A stretch of DNA of 64,000 nucleotides, from positions 620,001 to 684,000 of the forward strand of contig NZ_JAGIAS010000002.1 in assembly GCF_017744695.1 (NCBI RefSeq), written 5' to 3'. The translations under genes and the position numbers were made by a program. Source of the DNA: Dyadobacter sp. (GTDB lineage: Bacteria > Bacteroidota > Bacteroidia > Cytophagales > Spirosomataceae). Shown here piece by piece: positions 1-8,919 of the stretch; the stretch's first letter is position 1, and every line of letters starts with the position of its first letter. The notes beneath the pieces were generated by a model. The model did no database searches. It was not told the origin of the DNA and saw only the letters and a list, made by a program, of their open reading frames with translations.

Positions 1-1846
1 TTCCCCAGGGAGGTTTAATCGCCGGGTAACCGTCCGGGTCGAAGAAGCGCGTCCAGCCGTTGTTGATGTATGGCGGAATGTACGGGAATGCCGATTTTGC
101 TTCCTCGGGCGCTTCGCTCGCGCTATGATTTTCGGATACCAATGTCCTTTGCTCCGGGTTGGCCAGGAAGGCGACCAGCTCATCCCGCTCTTTGTCGGAA
201 ATATGCTGGAATGAAGGCATCCGGCCGCGCCCGCTTTTGATAATGCTGCCGATTTCGTCCTTCGACATCCTGTTACCCACCTGCACCAGGCTCGGGTATT
301 CCTGCCCGCTACCCTGCCGGTCGGCGCGATGGCACGCGGCACAATTCCGCATATACACAGCCAGCCCGGGCGTTGCCGTAGCTTGCCTCGCGCTGTTACC
401 GCCTCTTCCATTGTAATCCATCATTTTCAGGTCCCATACCATTTCATTGGCGTTTTGATACAGGATACCGTCCGGATCGGCTGCATTACCACCCCATTCC
501 GCACCGCCGCCGATGCCCAGGTACAGGCTCCCTTCCTTGCTGGGCGGCATGTACTTGTTACCGGAGCGGGTTTGACCGAATTTTTCTTTTACAAATGCGT
601 GCGCTTCGGGCGTACGGTCGGTGATTTCGCTTTCCGTAAAATTCTGGCGGGAAAACGGCGCAGGTTTCGTCGGGAAAGGCTGCGTAGGCCACGGATGCTC
701 CCCGGGAAGGTGGTAATCCGTCAATGCCGGGCGTTCCTCTACCGGAAACAATGGCTTACCGGTATCGCGATCGAGCAGAAAAAGCAAGCCGTCCTTGGTA
801 GCTTGTGCCACGGCGTCGATTTTCCTGACCCGGCCATCCGCGCCTTTGTGTCTGACCGTCAAAAGATTCGGCTGACACGATATATCCCTGTCCCAGAGGT
901 CGTGGTGAACCGTTTGGTAATACCAGTTCATTTTCCCGGTTTCGGCGTTCAGCGAGATCACGCAATTGGCATACAAATTCTTCCCTTCGCGATCGGCACC
1001 ATAGAAATCAACCGAAGGCGATCCGGTACCGAAATACACCGCCCCGCGCTTTTCGTCGAGCACCATACCGGCCCAGCTGTTGGCTCCTCCAATGCGTTTC
1101 CAGGCATCCTTCGGCCAGGTTTCATGACCTGGTTCTCCGGGCTCGGGCACCGTATGGAACGTCCATTTGAGCTTTCCCGTGCGCACGTCGAAGGCGCGTA
1201 TGTGCCCGGGCGCGGCGTCCCCGTACTCAGATACGCGCGAGCCTATCACGAGCATATCCTTGTAGATCACACCCGGCGAGGTCGCATCGACCGACAACCG
1301 GTCGTTCTCACGCCCCGGCCGGCCGGTCACGCCCTGGCTCAGATCGACTCTTCCGCCGTCGCCAAAGCCCTGCACGGGTTTTCCAGTGGCGGCATCGACA
1401 GCATAGAGGTGGTTTCCTGCTGTGTAAAGGATTCTTTTGTCACGGCCGTCTTCCCAAAACATGACACCGCGGTTCGCATGAAAACGCGGCGCACTGCCTG
1501 CGAACGGGTCGAAGCGCCAGAGCTCTTTGCCGGTATCGGCTTTCAATGCGAACAGGCTCAGGTATGGCGTGGTGCCATACAAAATGCCCTGCACGATAAT
1601 CGGCTGGCACTGGATTTCCATCGGACGGCGCGGGGCGGTTGCGCCCGGTGCGAGCCAGGTAGCATCGTATTCCCAGGCTACTTTCAGTTGGTTTACATTA
1701 TTCAGGTTGATCTGTGTCAACGGCGAATAACGGTTGCCGGCCTTATTGCCGCCGTAGGCAACCCAGTCAGTATTGCGATCGTCGGTTTGCAGGCCTACGA
1801 GCGCATCAAGAGTTATAAGCAATGCCAGGACAGTTGCAATTCGCAT
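1..1846 (-). CDS. PQQ-dependent dehydrogenase with cytochrome c domain, 3' end outside window
   Basis: Reading leftwards from 1846 there is an open frame of about 615 codons that runs off the left edge. It starts with a hydrophobic signal peptide (MRIATVLALLITLDALVGLQ) followed by DWVAYGGNKAGNRYSPL, the usual opening of quinoprotein glucose-dehydrogenase-like propellers. Blade motifs such as LYAVDAATGKPV and IRAFDVRTGKLKW recur. Near residue 500 a c-type heme site CAACH appears, with a likely axial Met in GRMPSF about 50 residues later, so a cytochrome c domain is inserted before the last blades. The expected role is periplasmic oxidation of a sugar or alcohol, passing electrons to the respiratory chain. 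An in-frame ATG lies upstream at 1888, but the 1846 start places the signal peptide at the N-terminus. It follows the SusC/SusD pair on the same strand, so it may act on the imported substrate; the substrate is unknown. Confidence 0.9.
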   Translation of the reverse strand, partial: MRIATVLALLITLDALVGLQTDDRNTDWVAYGGNKAGNRYSPLTQINLNNVNQLKVAWEYDATWLAPGATAPRRPMEIQCQPIIVQGILYGTTPYLSLFALKADTGKELWRFDPFAGSAPRFHANRGVMFWEDGRDKRILYTAGNHLYAVDAATGKPVQGFGDGGRVDLSQGVTGRPGRENDRLSVDATSPGVIYKDMLVIGSRVSEYGDAAPGHIRAFDVRTGKLKWTFHTVPEPGEPGHETWPKDAWKRIGGANSWAGMVLDEKRGAVYFGTGSPSVDFYGADREGKNLYANCVISLNAETGKMNWYYQTVHHDLWDRDISCQPNLLTVRHKGADGRVRKIDAVAQATKDGLLFLLDRDTGKPLFPVEERPALTDYHLPGEHPWPTQPFPTKPAPFSRQNFTESEITDRTPEAHAFVKEKFGQTRSGNKYMPPSKEGSLYLGIGGGAEWGGNAADPDGILYQNANEMVWDLKMMDYNGRGGNSARQATATPGLAVYMRNCAACHRADRQGSGQEYPSLVQVGNRMSKDEIGSIIKSGRGRMPSFQHISDKERDELVAFLANPEQRTLVSENHSASEAPEEAKSAFPYIPPYINNGWTRFFDPDGYPAIKPPWG

Positions 1847-1934
1847 AAAATATCCCAGCGGACCGACGTCTGGTTGGTTCGAATGCATGAATGAAGTTGG
1901 GTTTAGGTAGACATCCCGTAAATACTCCTGTGGG

Positions 1935-2026
1935 TGTCACCCTGAGCGGAGTCGAAGGGCTTGTAAGGCGTCTTGCCATACGGACTGTCTTCGACCGCCG
2001 GGCGGCCCCGTCCGCTCAGACTGACA
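1935..2026. repeat. Imperfect inverted repeat, REP-like intergenic element
   Basis: The left arm at 1935-1957 begins TGTCACCCTGAGCGGAGTC. The right arm is its interrupted complement at 1989-1995 (CTTCGAC) and 2011-2026 (TCCGCTCAGACTGACA). From memory, the TGTCACCCTGAGCGGAGTCG core is a dispersed repeat of Bacteroidota genomes. It lies between the SusD stop and the dehydrogenase start. It could fold in RNA and lower read-through, but no T-run follows on either strand, so it is not a standard terminator. Confidence 0.6.
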
Positions 2027-2041
2027 TTCTTCACACATCCG

Positions 2042-3766
2042 TCAATACCCCGGATTTTGCCGCATATTCACATTGGCAGTGATCTCGTTGATCGGGATCG
2101 GTTGGGCGTAGTCCGTAGGGTCCCATTGAATGGCGCCTCCGCGAATGCGCTGGTAATAAGCCGCTTCCTTATCGCCGATCTGCCAGCGGCGGACGTCGAG
2201 CCACCAATGCCCTTCGGCAAAAAGCTCGGCCCAGCGCTCGTATTTGAGCGGGTCGTTTTTCAGGACGGCGTCGCTGGCCTTCGTCTGGTCGGTAAGGCTC
2301 TTGTAATCCAATGCCGACGGCGTATTGACCGGCAGGCCATAAGCCCTCCGCTTCACCTTATTGATGTATTCCAAAGCCCCGGCATTGTCTCCCGAATGCG
2401 AGAGTGTTTCGGCATAAAGCAGATACACATCAGCGAGCCTGAGCCACGGGAAGTTGGCGCCATTCGACATGTTAATCTCCGCTTCCGTGCCATTAGGGTT
2501 GGTGAATTTGCGGAAGCTCCAAGCCTCCATATCCAGTTCGGTAATGTCGAGGTAATGCGAAATAGGCCGTTTTTTGCCATTCACAACCATTGAATCTACA
2601 TAAGGCTGATAGCATGCCACCCAAAGGCGCGGGTCGACGGTCTGCTTCTTCTTCGCTTCCAGCGAGCGGGTAATGTAGGCGGGATCCACATTGGCGATAT
2701 TCGCGCTGGTCGTTCCCGGTTTGAAATAATGCCCTTCATTGAACCCGAAACGGGCGATGTTTTTGGCGTGTGGGAACACATTCGACCATGCCGAAGCAGC
2801 TTGTCCTCCATTGTCGCTCACGTACGTAGGCGCGATGACCATCCCGATACTCGATCCCATCGACTGGTCATCGCCGCCGCGGGCCGTCATATCCACGTTC
2901 AGGTTCAGCTCGAACAATGATTCGGAGGTAAATTCATTTTTACCATTGAACATATCCTTGTACACGTCAAACGACACCAGCGATTTGCCGCTGTTGGTCA
3001 CCACATCGCCAAGGTAGGTTTTGGCATTGGCCCAGTCGGCCTGGTAGGCGTATACTTTGCCCAAAAATCCTTTCACGGCCCAGCCCGATACCTTGTATTT
3101 GTCGGTAGCGCCTGTCCAGTTCGTGCTTTTGAGCAGGCCTTCGGCCGCTTTGAGATCGCTGATAATGAAATCCCAGCCTTCCTTCACCGTTTTGCGCGGT
3201 ACCTGCGTCGCTTCGAGGCCCGGAGCTACTTCGGTAATGATCGGAACGCCCATTTTGGCGCCGTCGGTGGCCGCATTGAAACCTTCTCCCCAGAACGATA
3301 CCAGGTGAAAATAATACCAGGCACGCAGGAAAAGCGCCTGCCCTTTAATCAGGTCAATCGCCGCCGCGTCGTTGGGTGCCTTCTGGCGGTAATTTTCTAT
3401 TGAAGTAAGCAGCGTGTTGCTGCGCTGTACGCCGCGCCAGAGCTCACGCCATGTGTCGTACAGAAAGCTGTCGTTGGGTTGCGAATTGTTCTGGCCCATC
3501 TGGATCCACGTCGGCGTCCCTTGCCAGCTCAAATCGAGGGTATGGTCCCACAGCCAGAGGTTTTTGCCCAGCATCGTGTGTCCATAGAGGCCGGTGGCGT
3601 GCTGGGTGGCATACACGCCGGTCAGCAACTGTTCGAGGTCCGTCACCGAGTTGGGATATTGCGAAGGGGACAGTGCACCCGGGTTTTCGACATTCACGAA
3701 GTCGTCGCTGCACGAAAGCAGGCCCGTAAGCACGAAAAGCAGGAGAAATTGGTGTAATATTTTCAT
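2042..3766 (-). CDS. RagB/SusD family nutrient-binding outer membrane lipoprotein
   Basis: A 574-residue protein with a lipoprotein signal ending in the lipobox LLSCSD, so it should be acylated and displayed on the outer membrane. Family signs are NPGALSPSQYPNSVTDLEQL near the N-terminus, the helical SusD core with ALFLRAWYYFHLVSFWGEG, and the C-terminal segment PLKYERWAELFAEGHWWLDVRRW that is typical of SusD/RagB. The length is usual for the family. It should cap the SusC barrel and bind the ligand before import. It starts 24 bp after the SusC stop, so the two are co-transcribed. The ligand cannot be read from the sequence. Confidence 0.95.
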   Translation of the reverse strand: MKILHQFLLLFVLTGLLSCSDDFVNVENPGALSPSQYPNSVTDLEQLLTGVYATQHATGLYGHTMLGKNLWLWDHTLDLSWQGTPTWIQMGQNNSQPNDSFLYDTWRELWRGVQRSNTLLTSIENYRQKAPNDAAAIDLIKGQALFLRAWYYFHLVSFWGEGFNAATDGAKMGVPIITEVAPGLEATQVPRKTVKEGWDFIISDLKAAEGLLKSTNWTGATDKYKVSGWAVKGFLGKVYAYQADWANAKTYLGDVVTNSGKSLVSFDVYKDMFNGKNEFTSESLFELNLNVDMTARGGDDQSMGSSIGMVIAPTYVSDNGGQAASAWSNVFPHAKNIARFGFNEGHYFKPGTTSANIANVDPAYITRSLEAKKKQTVDPRLWVACYQPYVDSMVVNGKKRPISHYLDITELDMEAWSFRKFTNPNGTEAEINMSNGANFPWLRLADVYLLYAETLSHSGDNAGALEYINKVKRRAYGLPVNTPSALDYKSLTDQTKASDAVLKNDPLKYERWAELFAEGHWWLDVRRWQIGDKEAAYYQRIRGGAIQWDPTDYAQPIPINEITANVNMRQNPGY

Positions 3767-3790
3767 AGCCTTGCCAGCTGTTTAAATCGG

Positions 3791-6700
3791 TTAGAAATTC
3801 AGATCGATACCCATGGAAACCAGTCGTGTGCGCGGGTACGAGTAAATCGTATCGAGCCCGCGGGCAGTGGTACCGTTGCGGCCCAGCACCTCCGGGTCGA
3901 GGCCCGAATAGCCGGTAAAGGTGAGCAGGTTCTGCGCCTGGAAGTAAACCCGCAAACCACTCATTTTCCATTGTTTCACCAATGCGGAAGGCAATGTGTA
4001 GCCCACTTGCAGGTTACGCAGTTTCAGGAACGAGCCGTTTTCGACCACGAACGAGGAAATACGGGTGTAGTTTGAATTCGGGTCGCGCACGTAGTTGCCC
4101 GACGCGTCCTTCGTGCCCACACGAGGCTGGTCGGTAAGGCCGTTTCCATTGAAAAACGAGGTTTTGAAAATGTCGTTGGTCGTATTGTAGTCGCCGACAA
4201 AAAACTGGGTGTAATATTTGTTGCCATTGAAAACATCCACCCCCTGCACGCCCTGGAACATCGCCTGCAAATCAATGCCTTTCCAACCGAGGTTCAGCGA
4301 GAAGCCATAGGTGATTTTGGGCCATGGATTACCGATGTAGGTTTTATCGTCGATGGTAATGCGGCCGTCGCCATTCACATCACGGAATTTCAGGTCGCCC
4401 GCGCCGGTACCCGCATTCTGGAAAAATACGCCGGTAGTAGGCTTACCTGCCGCCGAAGCAGCTTCCTGTGCGCTCTGGTTCAATGCCGCTACTTCTGAAT
4501 CGGTCTGGAACAGGCCTTCTACAATATACCCGTAGAACTGGCTCAACGGCTTGCCCGCCTGCGTGCGCGTAACGGTACTTTCGAGGTAATCGCCCGCGGC
4601 GCCGTCGTTGATCGGATTGTTGTTGGTACCGCTCAGCTGTTTCACCAGGTTTTTGTTAAATGCCGCATTCGCGCTCACCGAATAGGTAAAATCCTTCACC
4701 TTACCCCGGTAATCCACCGCCAGTTCAAGTCCTTTGTTGCTCATCTGGCCGATATTGGTATACACACTCGACCCATAAAAACCCGCAGAAACCGGCACCG
4801 GCACCTGGTAGATCATATCCTGCGTCTGGCGGCTGTACCAGTCGGCGGTGATATTCAATGCATTTTTAAACAAACCAAGGTCGATACCGATGTCGGTTTG
4901 GTTCACCTGCTCCCATTTGATATTCTGGTTAGGCAGCTGGGCCGTCAGCGCGTAGCCTTTCGAGCGGTCGCCGTTAGGTAAACCCAGGATATTGGTACCG
5001 CCGCTGCCCCCGTACGAAGCCTGATAGGTGTATTGCTGAATGCTGCTCGTGCTACCCAATTTACCGTAGCTTGCGCGGACTTTCAGGTTCGAAACCTGTG
5101 AAAAATTATCCCGCACGAAAGCCTCTTCGCTCACTTTCCAGCCTACCGAGAAGGAAGGGAACACGCCCCATTTGTTGGCCGGACCGAAGCGGTCGGAACC
5201 ATCGCGGCGCACATTGGCCGTGAAAAGGTATTTGTCGGCAAATGTATAGTTGACCCGCCCGAATTGCGACAGCAGACGTGTTTGCGGAAACTCGCCGCCA
5301 CTGGTTTTATAGGTACTCGGGTTAGTAGTCATGGCCAGGTTATAGGTAATCACCTGAAAGCCCTGTGCTTCGCCATGCAAGTTGCTCAGGTTAGACTGAT
5401 AAGCCTCGTAACCCGCCATAGCCTTGATCTCGTGACGTCCGAATGTTTTGGCGTAAGTAAGGACGAAGTTTCCGGTAAAGTTCCGGGTATTACTCTGATC
5501 GCGGCCCAGGAACGCATTCACATTTTTAAGGGTACCAAAATCGTAGGCCTCCGTGAATTTGTAGTTGTTCACGGCGTAAATCGACGCCCCGAATGTGGAG
5601 CGGAAGTTGAGGCCTTTGATGATTTCCCAATCCAGGTAAACGTTCCCTTCCAACGCATACTGGTTATTTTTCGCATGGTTGATCAGCTCATTCGCCACGA
5701 GGTTGGGCCCGGTGAAAAAAGTCCCCGTTTTCGCCCAGCCACCTACGGGGTTCGTCGGGTCGTATACGGGAATCACGGGTGCCGAACGGAACGGGAATGT
5801 GCTGGTTTGCACTGGATTGTTGCGGGTACTCCAGCCGTACAACGTCTCTCCTACTTTCAAGCGGTTATTAATCTTGAAATCCGCATTGGACCGGATCCCG
5901 TAACGTTCGAACCAGTTGTCGATGATGGTACCGCCTTCGCGCTGGTAGTTGGCCGAAAGGTAATAGTTGGTCTTGGGCGTCGCTCCCGAAAGCGACAGCG
6001 AATAGCTCTGATCGCTGCCATTTTGGTAAATCTGATCCACCCAATTGTTATCCGGCAGGGTATTCGGATCGCCCCAGCCGCTGGTATTCACACCGGAAGC
6101 GGCCTTGGCCTTGATGTAATCCGGCGTATTCAGCATCGAATACAGGTTCACCGGCTTCCGCACGCCGTAGTAGGCATTGAAATTGATATTCATTTTGTCG
6201 GAACCTGCGGTGCCACGCTTCGTGGTGACCAGCACCACGCCACCCGCGGCTTGCGCCCCATAGATCGCCGCGGCACTCGCATCTTTCAGGATTTCAATGG
6301 ATTCGACGTCCTGCAAGTTGAAGTTGTTACCCGCCGACATCCGGATTCCGTCCACAATGTAAAGCGGCGCCATACCGCCAATGGAACCAACGCCACGGAT
6401 CACGATGTCCGAACCACCACCCGGCGAACCATCCGGGCGCGTCACCTGCACACCCGCCGCGCGGCCCTGCAATGCTTCATTGACACTCCGCACAGGCAGG
6501 TTTTTGATCTCTTCCGACTTCACCGATGATACCGAGCCGGTCAGATCCGAACGTTTTTGCGTACCATAGCCGACCACGACCACCTCTTCCAAAGCCTTAT
6601 TGTCGATTTTCAGGGTCACGTCGATCTGGCTCCGGCGGCCTACGATCACCTCCTGCGACATGAAACCGACAAAAGAGAATGTCAGCACCGCGTCGGCGTC

Positions 6701-7369
6701 GGTAATGTCGATATTGAATACCCCCTGCTCGTTGGTCGAAGTACCGCGCTGGGTACCCTTCTGGATCACGTTCACGCCCGCGAGCGGCTCGCCTTTTTCG
6801 TCGGAAACCTTACCGATGACGCTGATATCGAAGATTGTTTGCAGGTTGACCTTCTTACGCATCAGTTCTGTCATTTTTTCCTTCAAAACCGGATCGGACG
6901 TAAAAGAAAATGGCTCTTTCAGGCTGGTCTGCTCTTTCGGTTTCCGGACCGGCTCGCGCTTTTTCTTGACGATGATCGTCTTGTCGACAATATTGTAGGT
7001 CAGCGGCTGCCCGGCAAAACAGGCGTCGAGCACCTCTTTCAAAGGCGCGTTCGTCACATTGATATTGACCTTTTCGGCCTGATCCAGCATTTCAAGATCG
7101 CAAATGAACAGGAAGCCCGTTTGTTTCCTGACGGTCCTGAGCACTTCCAGTAAAGTTGCGTCCTTCTTTTTGATCGATACCTGCTGGGCGAATGTATCTT
7201 CGGCCAGCACCTGCAATGTACCAATCAGGAATATCAACACGGTTAATTTCATCGTCAGGAGGACTTTGCCAAAGTCGGTTCGGTGTTTTACGGCATACTG
7301 CCCCCATAGAGAACGGATAAGTATATACGCCCCCCATAGGACAGTTTTGCCCTTGTATACAAATTTCAT
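3791..7369 (-). CDS. SusC/RagA family TonB-dependent receptor with N-terminal STN domain
   Basis: About 1192 residues from the ATG at 7369 (MKFVYKGKTVL). The frame stays open to 7456, but those extra codons overlap a predicted antisense RNA and add nothing typical. After the membrane segment MKLTVLIFLIGTLQVLAEDT comes an STN domain (ATLLEVLRTVRKQTGFLF), the signalling domain of receptors that talk to FecR. A carboxypeptidase-D-like domain follows (GKVSDEKGEPLAGVNVIQKG), then the TonB box region EEVVVVGYGTQKRSDLTGSV, a plug with LYIVDGIRM and EILKDASAAAIYGAQAAGGV, and a C-terminal barrel ending MGIDLNF. It imports ligand delivered by the SusD partner using TonB energy. The STN domain and the upstream fecR and sigma genes indicate positive autoregulation by substrate. 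Confidence 0.95.
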   Translation of the reverse strand: MKFVYKGKTVLWGAYILIRSLWGQYAVKHRTDFGKVLLTMKLTVLIFLIGTLQVLAEDTFAQQVSIKKKDATLLEVLRTVRKQTGFLFICDLEMLDQAEKVNINVTNAPLKEVLDACFAGQPLTYNIVDKTIIVKKKREPVRKPKEQTSLKEPFSFTSDPVLKEKMTELMRKKVNLQTIFDISVIGKVSDEKGEPLAGVNVIQKGTQRGTSTNEQGVFNIDITDADAVLTFSFVGFMSQEVIVGRRSQIDVTLKIDNKALEEVVVVGYGTQKRSDLTGSVSSVKSEEIKNLPVRSVNEALQGRAAGVQVTRPDGSPGGGSDIVIRGVGSIGGMAPLYIVDGIRMSAGNNFNLQDVESIEILKDASAAAIYGAQAAGGVVLVTTKRGTAGSDKMNINFNAYYGVRKPVNLYSMLNTPDYIKAKAASGVNTSGWGDPNTLPDNNWVDQIYQNGSDQSYSLSLSGATPKTNYYLSANYQREGGTIIDNWFERYGIRSNADFKINNRLKVGETLYGWSTRNNPVQTSTFPFRSAPVIPVYDPTNPVGGWAKTGTFFTGPNLVANELINHAKNNQYALEGNVYLDWEIIKGLNFRSTFGASIYAVNNYKFTEAYDFGTLKNVNAFLGRDQSNTRNFTGNFVLTYAKTFGRHEIKAMAGYEAYQSNLSNLHGEAQGFQVITYNLAMTTNPSTYKTSGGEFPQTRLLSQFGRVNYTFADKYLFTANVRRDGSDRFGPANKWGVFPSFSVGWKVSEEAFVRDNFSQVSNLKVRASYGKLGSTSSIQQYTYQASYGGSGGTNILGLPNGDRSKGYALTAQLPNQNIKWEQVNQTDIGIDLGLFKNALNITADWYSRQTQDMIYQVPVPVSAGFYGSSVYTNIGQMSNKGLELAVDYRGKVKDFTYSVSANAAFNKNLVKQLSGTNNNPINDGAAGDYLESTVTRTQAGKPLSQFYGYIVEGLFQTDSEVAALNQSAQEAASAAGKPTTGVFFQNAGTGAGDLKFRDVNGDGRITIDDKTYIGNPWPKITYGFSLNLGWKGIDLQAMFQGVQGVDVFNGNKYYTQFFVGDYNTTNDIFKTSFFNGNGLTDQPRVGTKDASGNYVRDPNSNYTRISSFVVENGSFLKLRNLQVGYTLPSALVKQWKMSGLRVYFQAQNLLTFTGYSGLDPEVLGRNGTTARGLDTIYSYPRTRLVSMGIDLNF

Positions 7370-7376
7370 AGTTTTG
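7346..7376 (+). promoter_or_regulatory. Predicted plus-strand promoter over the susC start codon
   Basis: TTTG at 7346-7349 and TAGTTTTG at 7369-7376 are separated by exactly 19 bp. This matches the Bacteroidota housekeeping pattern (TTTG near -33, TAnnTTTG near -7, 19-21 bp apart). It points away from susC and overlaps its start codon. The predicted transcription start is around 7383. Confidence 0.55.
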
Positions 7377-7382
7377 TATGCC

Positions 7383-7467
7383 TGGTTAAAGTGAATGTAT
7401 CGTTGTCCAATGATAGCAGGACTGATCAGGTCGGGCCGGGTGCGGTCGCAACGCATCCGGTCTTTTT
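7383..7467 (+). ncRNA. Predicted antisense small RNA opposite the susC leader
   Basis: A near-consensus plus-strand promoter ending at 7376 and an intrinsic terminator ending at 7467 frame a transcript of about 85 nt in the fecR-susC gap. It would be fully complementary to the 5' leader of the susC mRNA made from the other strand. Known family: cis-antisense RNAs such as DonS of Bacteroides fragilis lie in this position in sigma/anti-sigma-controlled polysaccharide loci and repress them. The transcript itself is an inference; the promoter and terminator are seen. The 5' end is uncertain by several bases. Confidence 0.5.
7436..7467 (+). terminator. Intrinsic terminator facing opposite to the sus operon
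   Basis: The stem CCGGGTGCG (7436-7444) pairs with CGCATCCGG (7452-7460) with one G-U pair and a 7-nt loop. TCTTTTT follows at 7461-7467. On the minus strand, the direction of all neighbouring genes, there is no T-run, so it acts only on plus-strand transcripts. Confidence 0.6.
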
Positions 7468-7546
7468 CCTCATCATCCTTTTCCGGTAAGCAGCTCAGGA
7501 GGAATTCAGGAGGCTCATGTCAGGGGAAGTTTTAAGTTGAAGGTAT

Positions 7547-8821
7547 TCAATCTGTATTTTTCACGGTAATTTTCCTGTCGTCGATCCGGAACTGGATTCC
7601 GCCCGTCATTTCGAGCATTTTCAGTACTTCCGACACGTTGTTCTTGCGCGAGATCGTCCCCGCAAATGACTTTCGCTCCACATTTCCCTCATATTTCACA
7701 TCCAGGTCGTACCAGCGCGAAATCTGCCGCATGATCTCCCGGATATTGCCATTGAACTCGAACCGCCCCTCTTTCCACGCCACAACACTCTCGGTATCCA
7801 CCGTGTTAACGGCAATATCATGCACCGCCTCGCCCGTTACGACACGTGCCTGCTGGCCCGGCGTAAGCACTTTGGTCACTTCGTCCTTCTTCACACGCAC
7901 GGAACCTTCCAGCAGGGTCGTCTGCATCGTAGGTTCGTCACCGTAGGAGCTGATATTGAAATGCGTACCCAAAACAGTGATTTCCATATCTTTACCATTC
8001 CGGTTTTTATCCGCAACGCGCACCAGGAATGGCCTGGCCTTGTCGGGTTCTATTTCAAAATATACTTCCCCCGTCATTTCAACATCCCGCCTATCGCCTT
8101 TAAAAGCGGTGGGGTATTTCAGGCTCGATCCGGCATTGAGCCATGCCTTGGAGCCGTCGGGTAGCACGATTTTGTATTGCCCGCCAAGCGGCGTTCTGAG
8201 CACATTATAGGCCACAGCACCGTCATTGACGCCATTTTTTCCATATATCACCTCCCCCTTCGATTTGTCGATTGTGGTACCGGGCTGCACCAGGAGGTTT
8301 CGTTCGGTGATCGTATTCAGATCGTAGGTCCGGCCGTCGGCCAGCGTAAGGCTTGCCCTATTGCCTCCCGCGGGCGCGTCGTCCCCGTACACGCTATGCA
8401 TGACCGCCACCTGCGGTGCCGGTTTCCTGCTGTTAAACCACCGGTAGCCTCCGTACACCAGGAAAAGCACCACCGAAGCCGCAGCCAGCCTGAATAACCA
8501 CATCGGGCGGTTAGCGCCGAGCTCCCGCTCGGTGCTAACCGATTCTCGCTCGATAATCTGCTCACCGTCACTGGCACCAGGCTCTCGCCTGGTGTCCCGC
8601 ATCCCCGTAGCCGAAAAAATCGAGCTCAGGATATCATCGGCCGTTTCGTCAGACAATGTATGTTTCGTGCCGTCGCTGCGGATAAACTGATCGATCAGCC
8701 CGTTGATCTGCTCACGGTTATCGTCCGAAAGCAACATGGCCATCAGTTCTTCCCGCTCTTCGTCGGTTATTTTTTTCTCACAATACCGGAAAAACAAGTC
8801 GTCCAGTCGTCGGTTTTGCAT
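7547..8821 (-). CDS. FecR family anti-sigma factor
   Basis: 424 residues. The N-terminal cytoplasmic part (FFRYCEKKITDEEREELMAM) resembles the sigma-binding region of Bacteroidota FecR proteins. A single membrane segment lies near residues 106-124 (LFRLAAASVVLFLVYGGYRW). The periplasmic FecR domain contains NVLRTPLGGQYKIVLPDGSK and AWLNAGSSLKYPTAF, and the protein ends in a small STN-like region (FRIDDRKITVKN). It should hold the upstream sigma factor inactive until the STN domain of the downstream SusC signals ligand. Order sigma-fecR-susC-susD on one strand supports this. The 177-bp gap to susC is long for an operon and holds the predicted antisense RNA. Confidence 0.95.
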   Translation of the reverse strand: MQNRRLDDLFFRYCEKKITDEEREELMAMLLSDDNREQINGLIDQFIRSDGTKHTLSDETADDILSSIFSATGMRDTRREPGASDGEQIIERESVSTERELGANRPMWLFRLAAASVVLFLVYGGYRWFNSRKPAPQVAVMHSVYGDDAPAGGNRASLTLADGRTYDLNTITERNLLVQPGTTIDKSKGEVIYGKNGVNDGAVAYNVLRTPLGGQYKIVLPDGSKAWLNAGSSLKYPTAFKGDRRDVEMTGEVYFEIEPDKARPFLVRVADKNRNGKDMEITVLGTHFNISSYGDEPTMQTTLLEGSVRVKKDEVTKVLTPGQQARVVTGEAVHDIAVNTVDTESVVAWKEGRFEFNGNIREIMRQISRWYDLDVKYEGNVERKSFAGTISRKNNVSEVLKMLEMTGGIQFRIDDRKITVKNTD

Positions 8822-8919
8822 AGATAGTCAGGATTACGGACGGCTTTTGCCGACCTTCACCCGTAAAGACTTCTGCCGGACGGTTTCGGGGGACAATGCG
8901 ATAAAAAAAAGTTTTAAAA

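Noticed and set aside
329..1894. Long plus-strand open frame of 521 codons opposite the dehydrogenase
   Set aside because: It has no signal or domain pattern, is rich in R, H and V as expected for an antisense shadow, and the minus strand encodes a clear PQQ/cytochrome protein over the same bases.
5264..6529. Plus-strand open frame of 421 codons inside the first susC gene
   Set aside because: Antisense shadow of a GC-rich gene; the sequence matches no family and the susC frame is complete.
7370..7456. N-terminal extension of the first SusC to 7456
   Set aside because: The added residues form no signal peptide, and the stretch overlaps the predicted antisense RNA and terminator; the ATG at 7369 is the more natural start.
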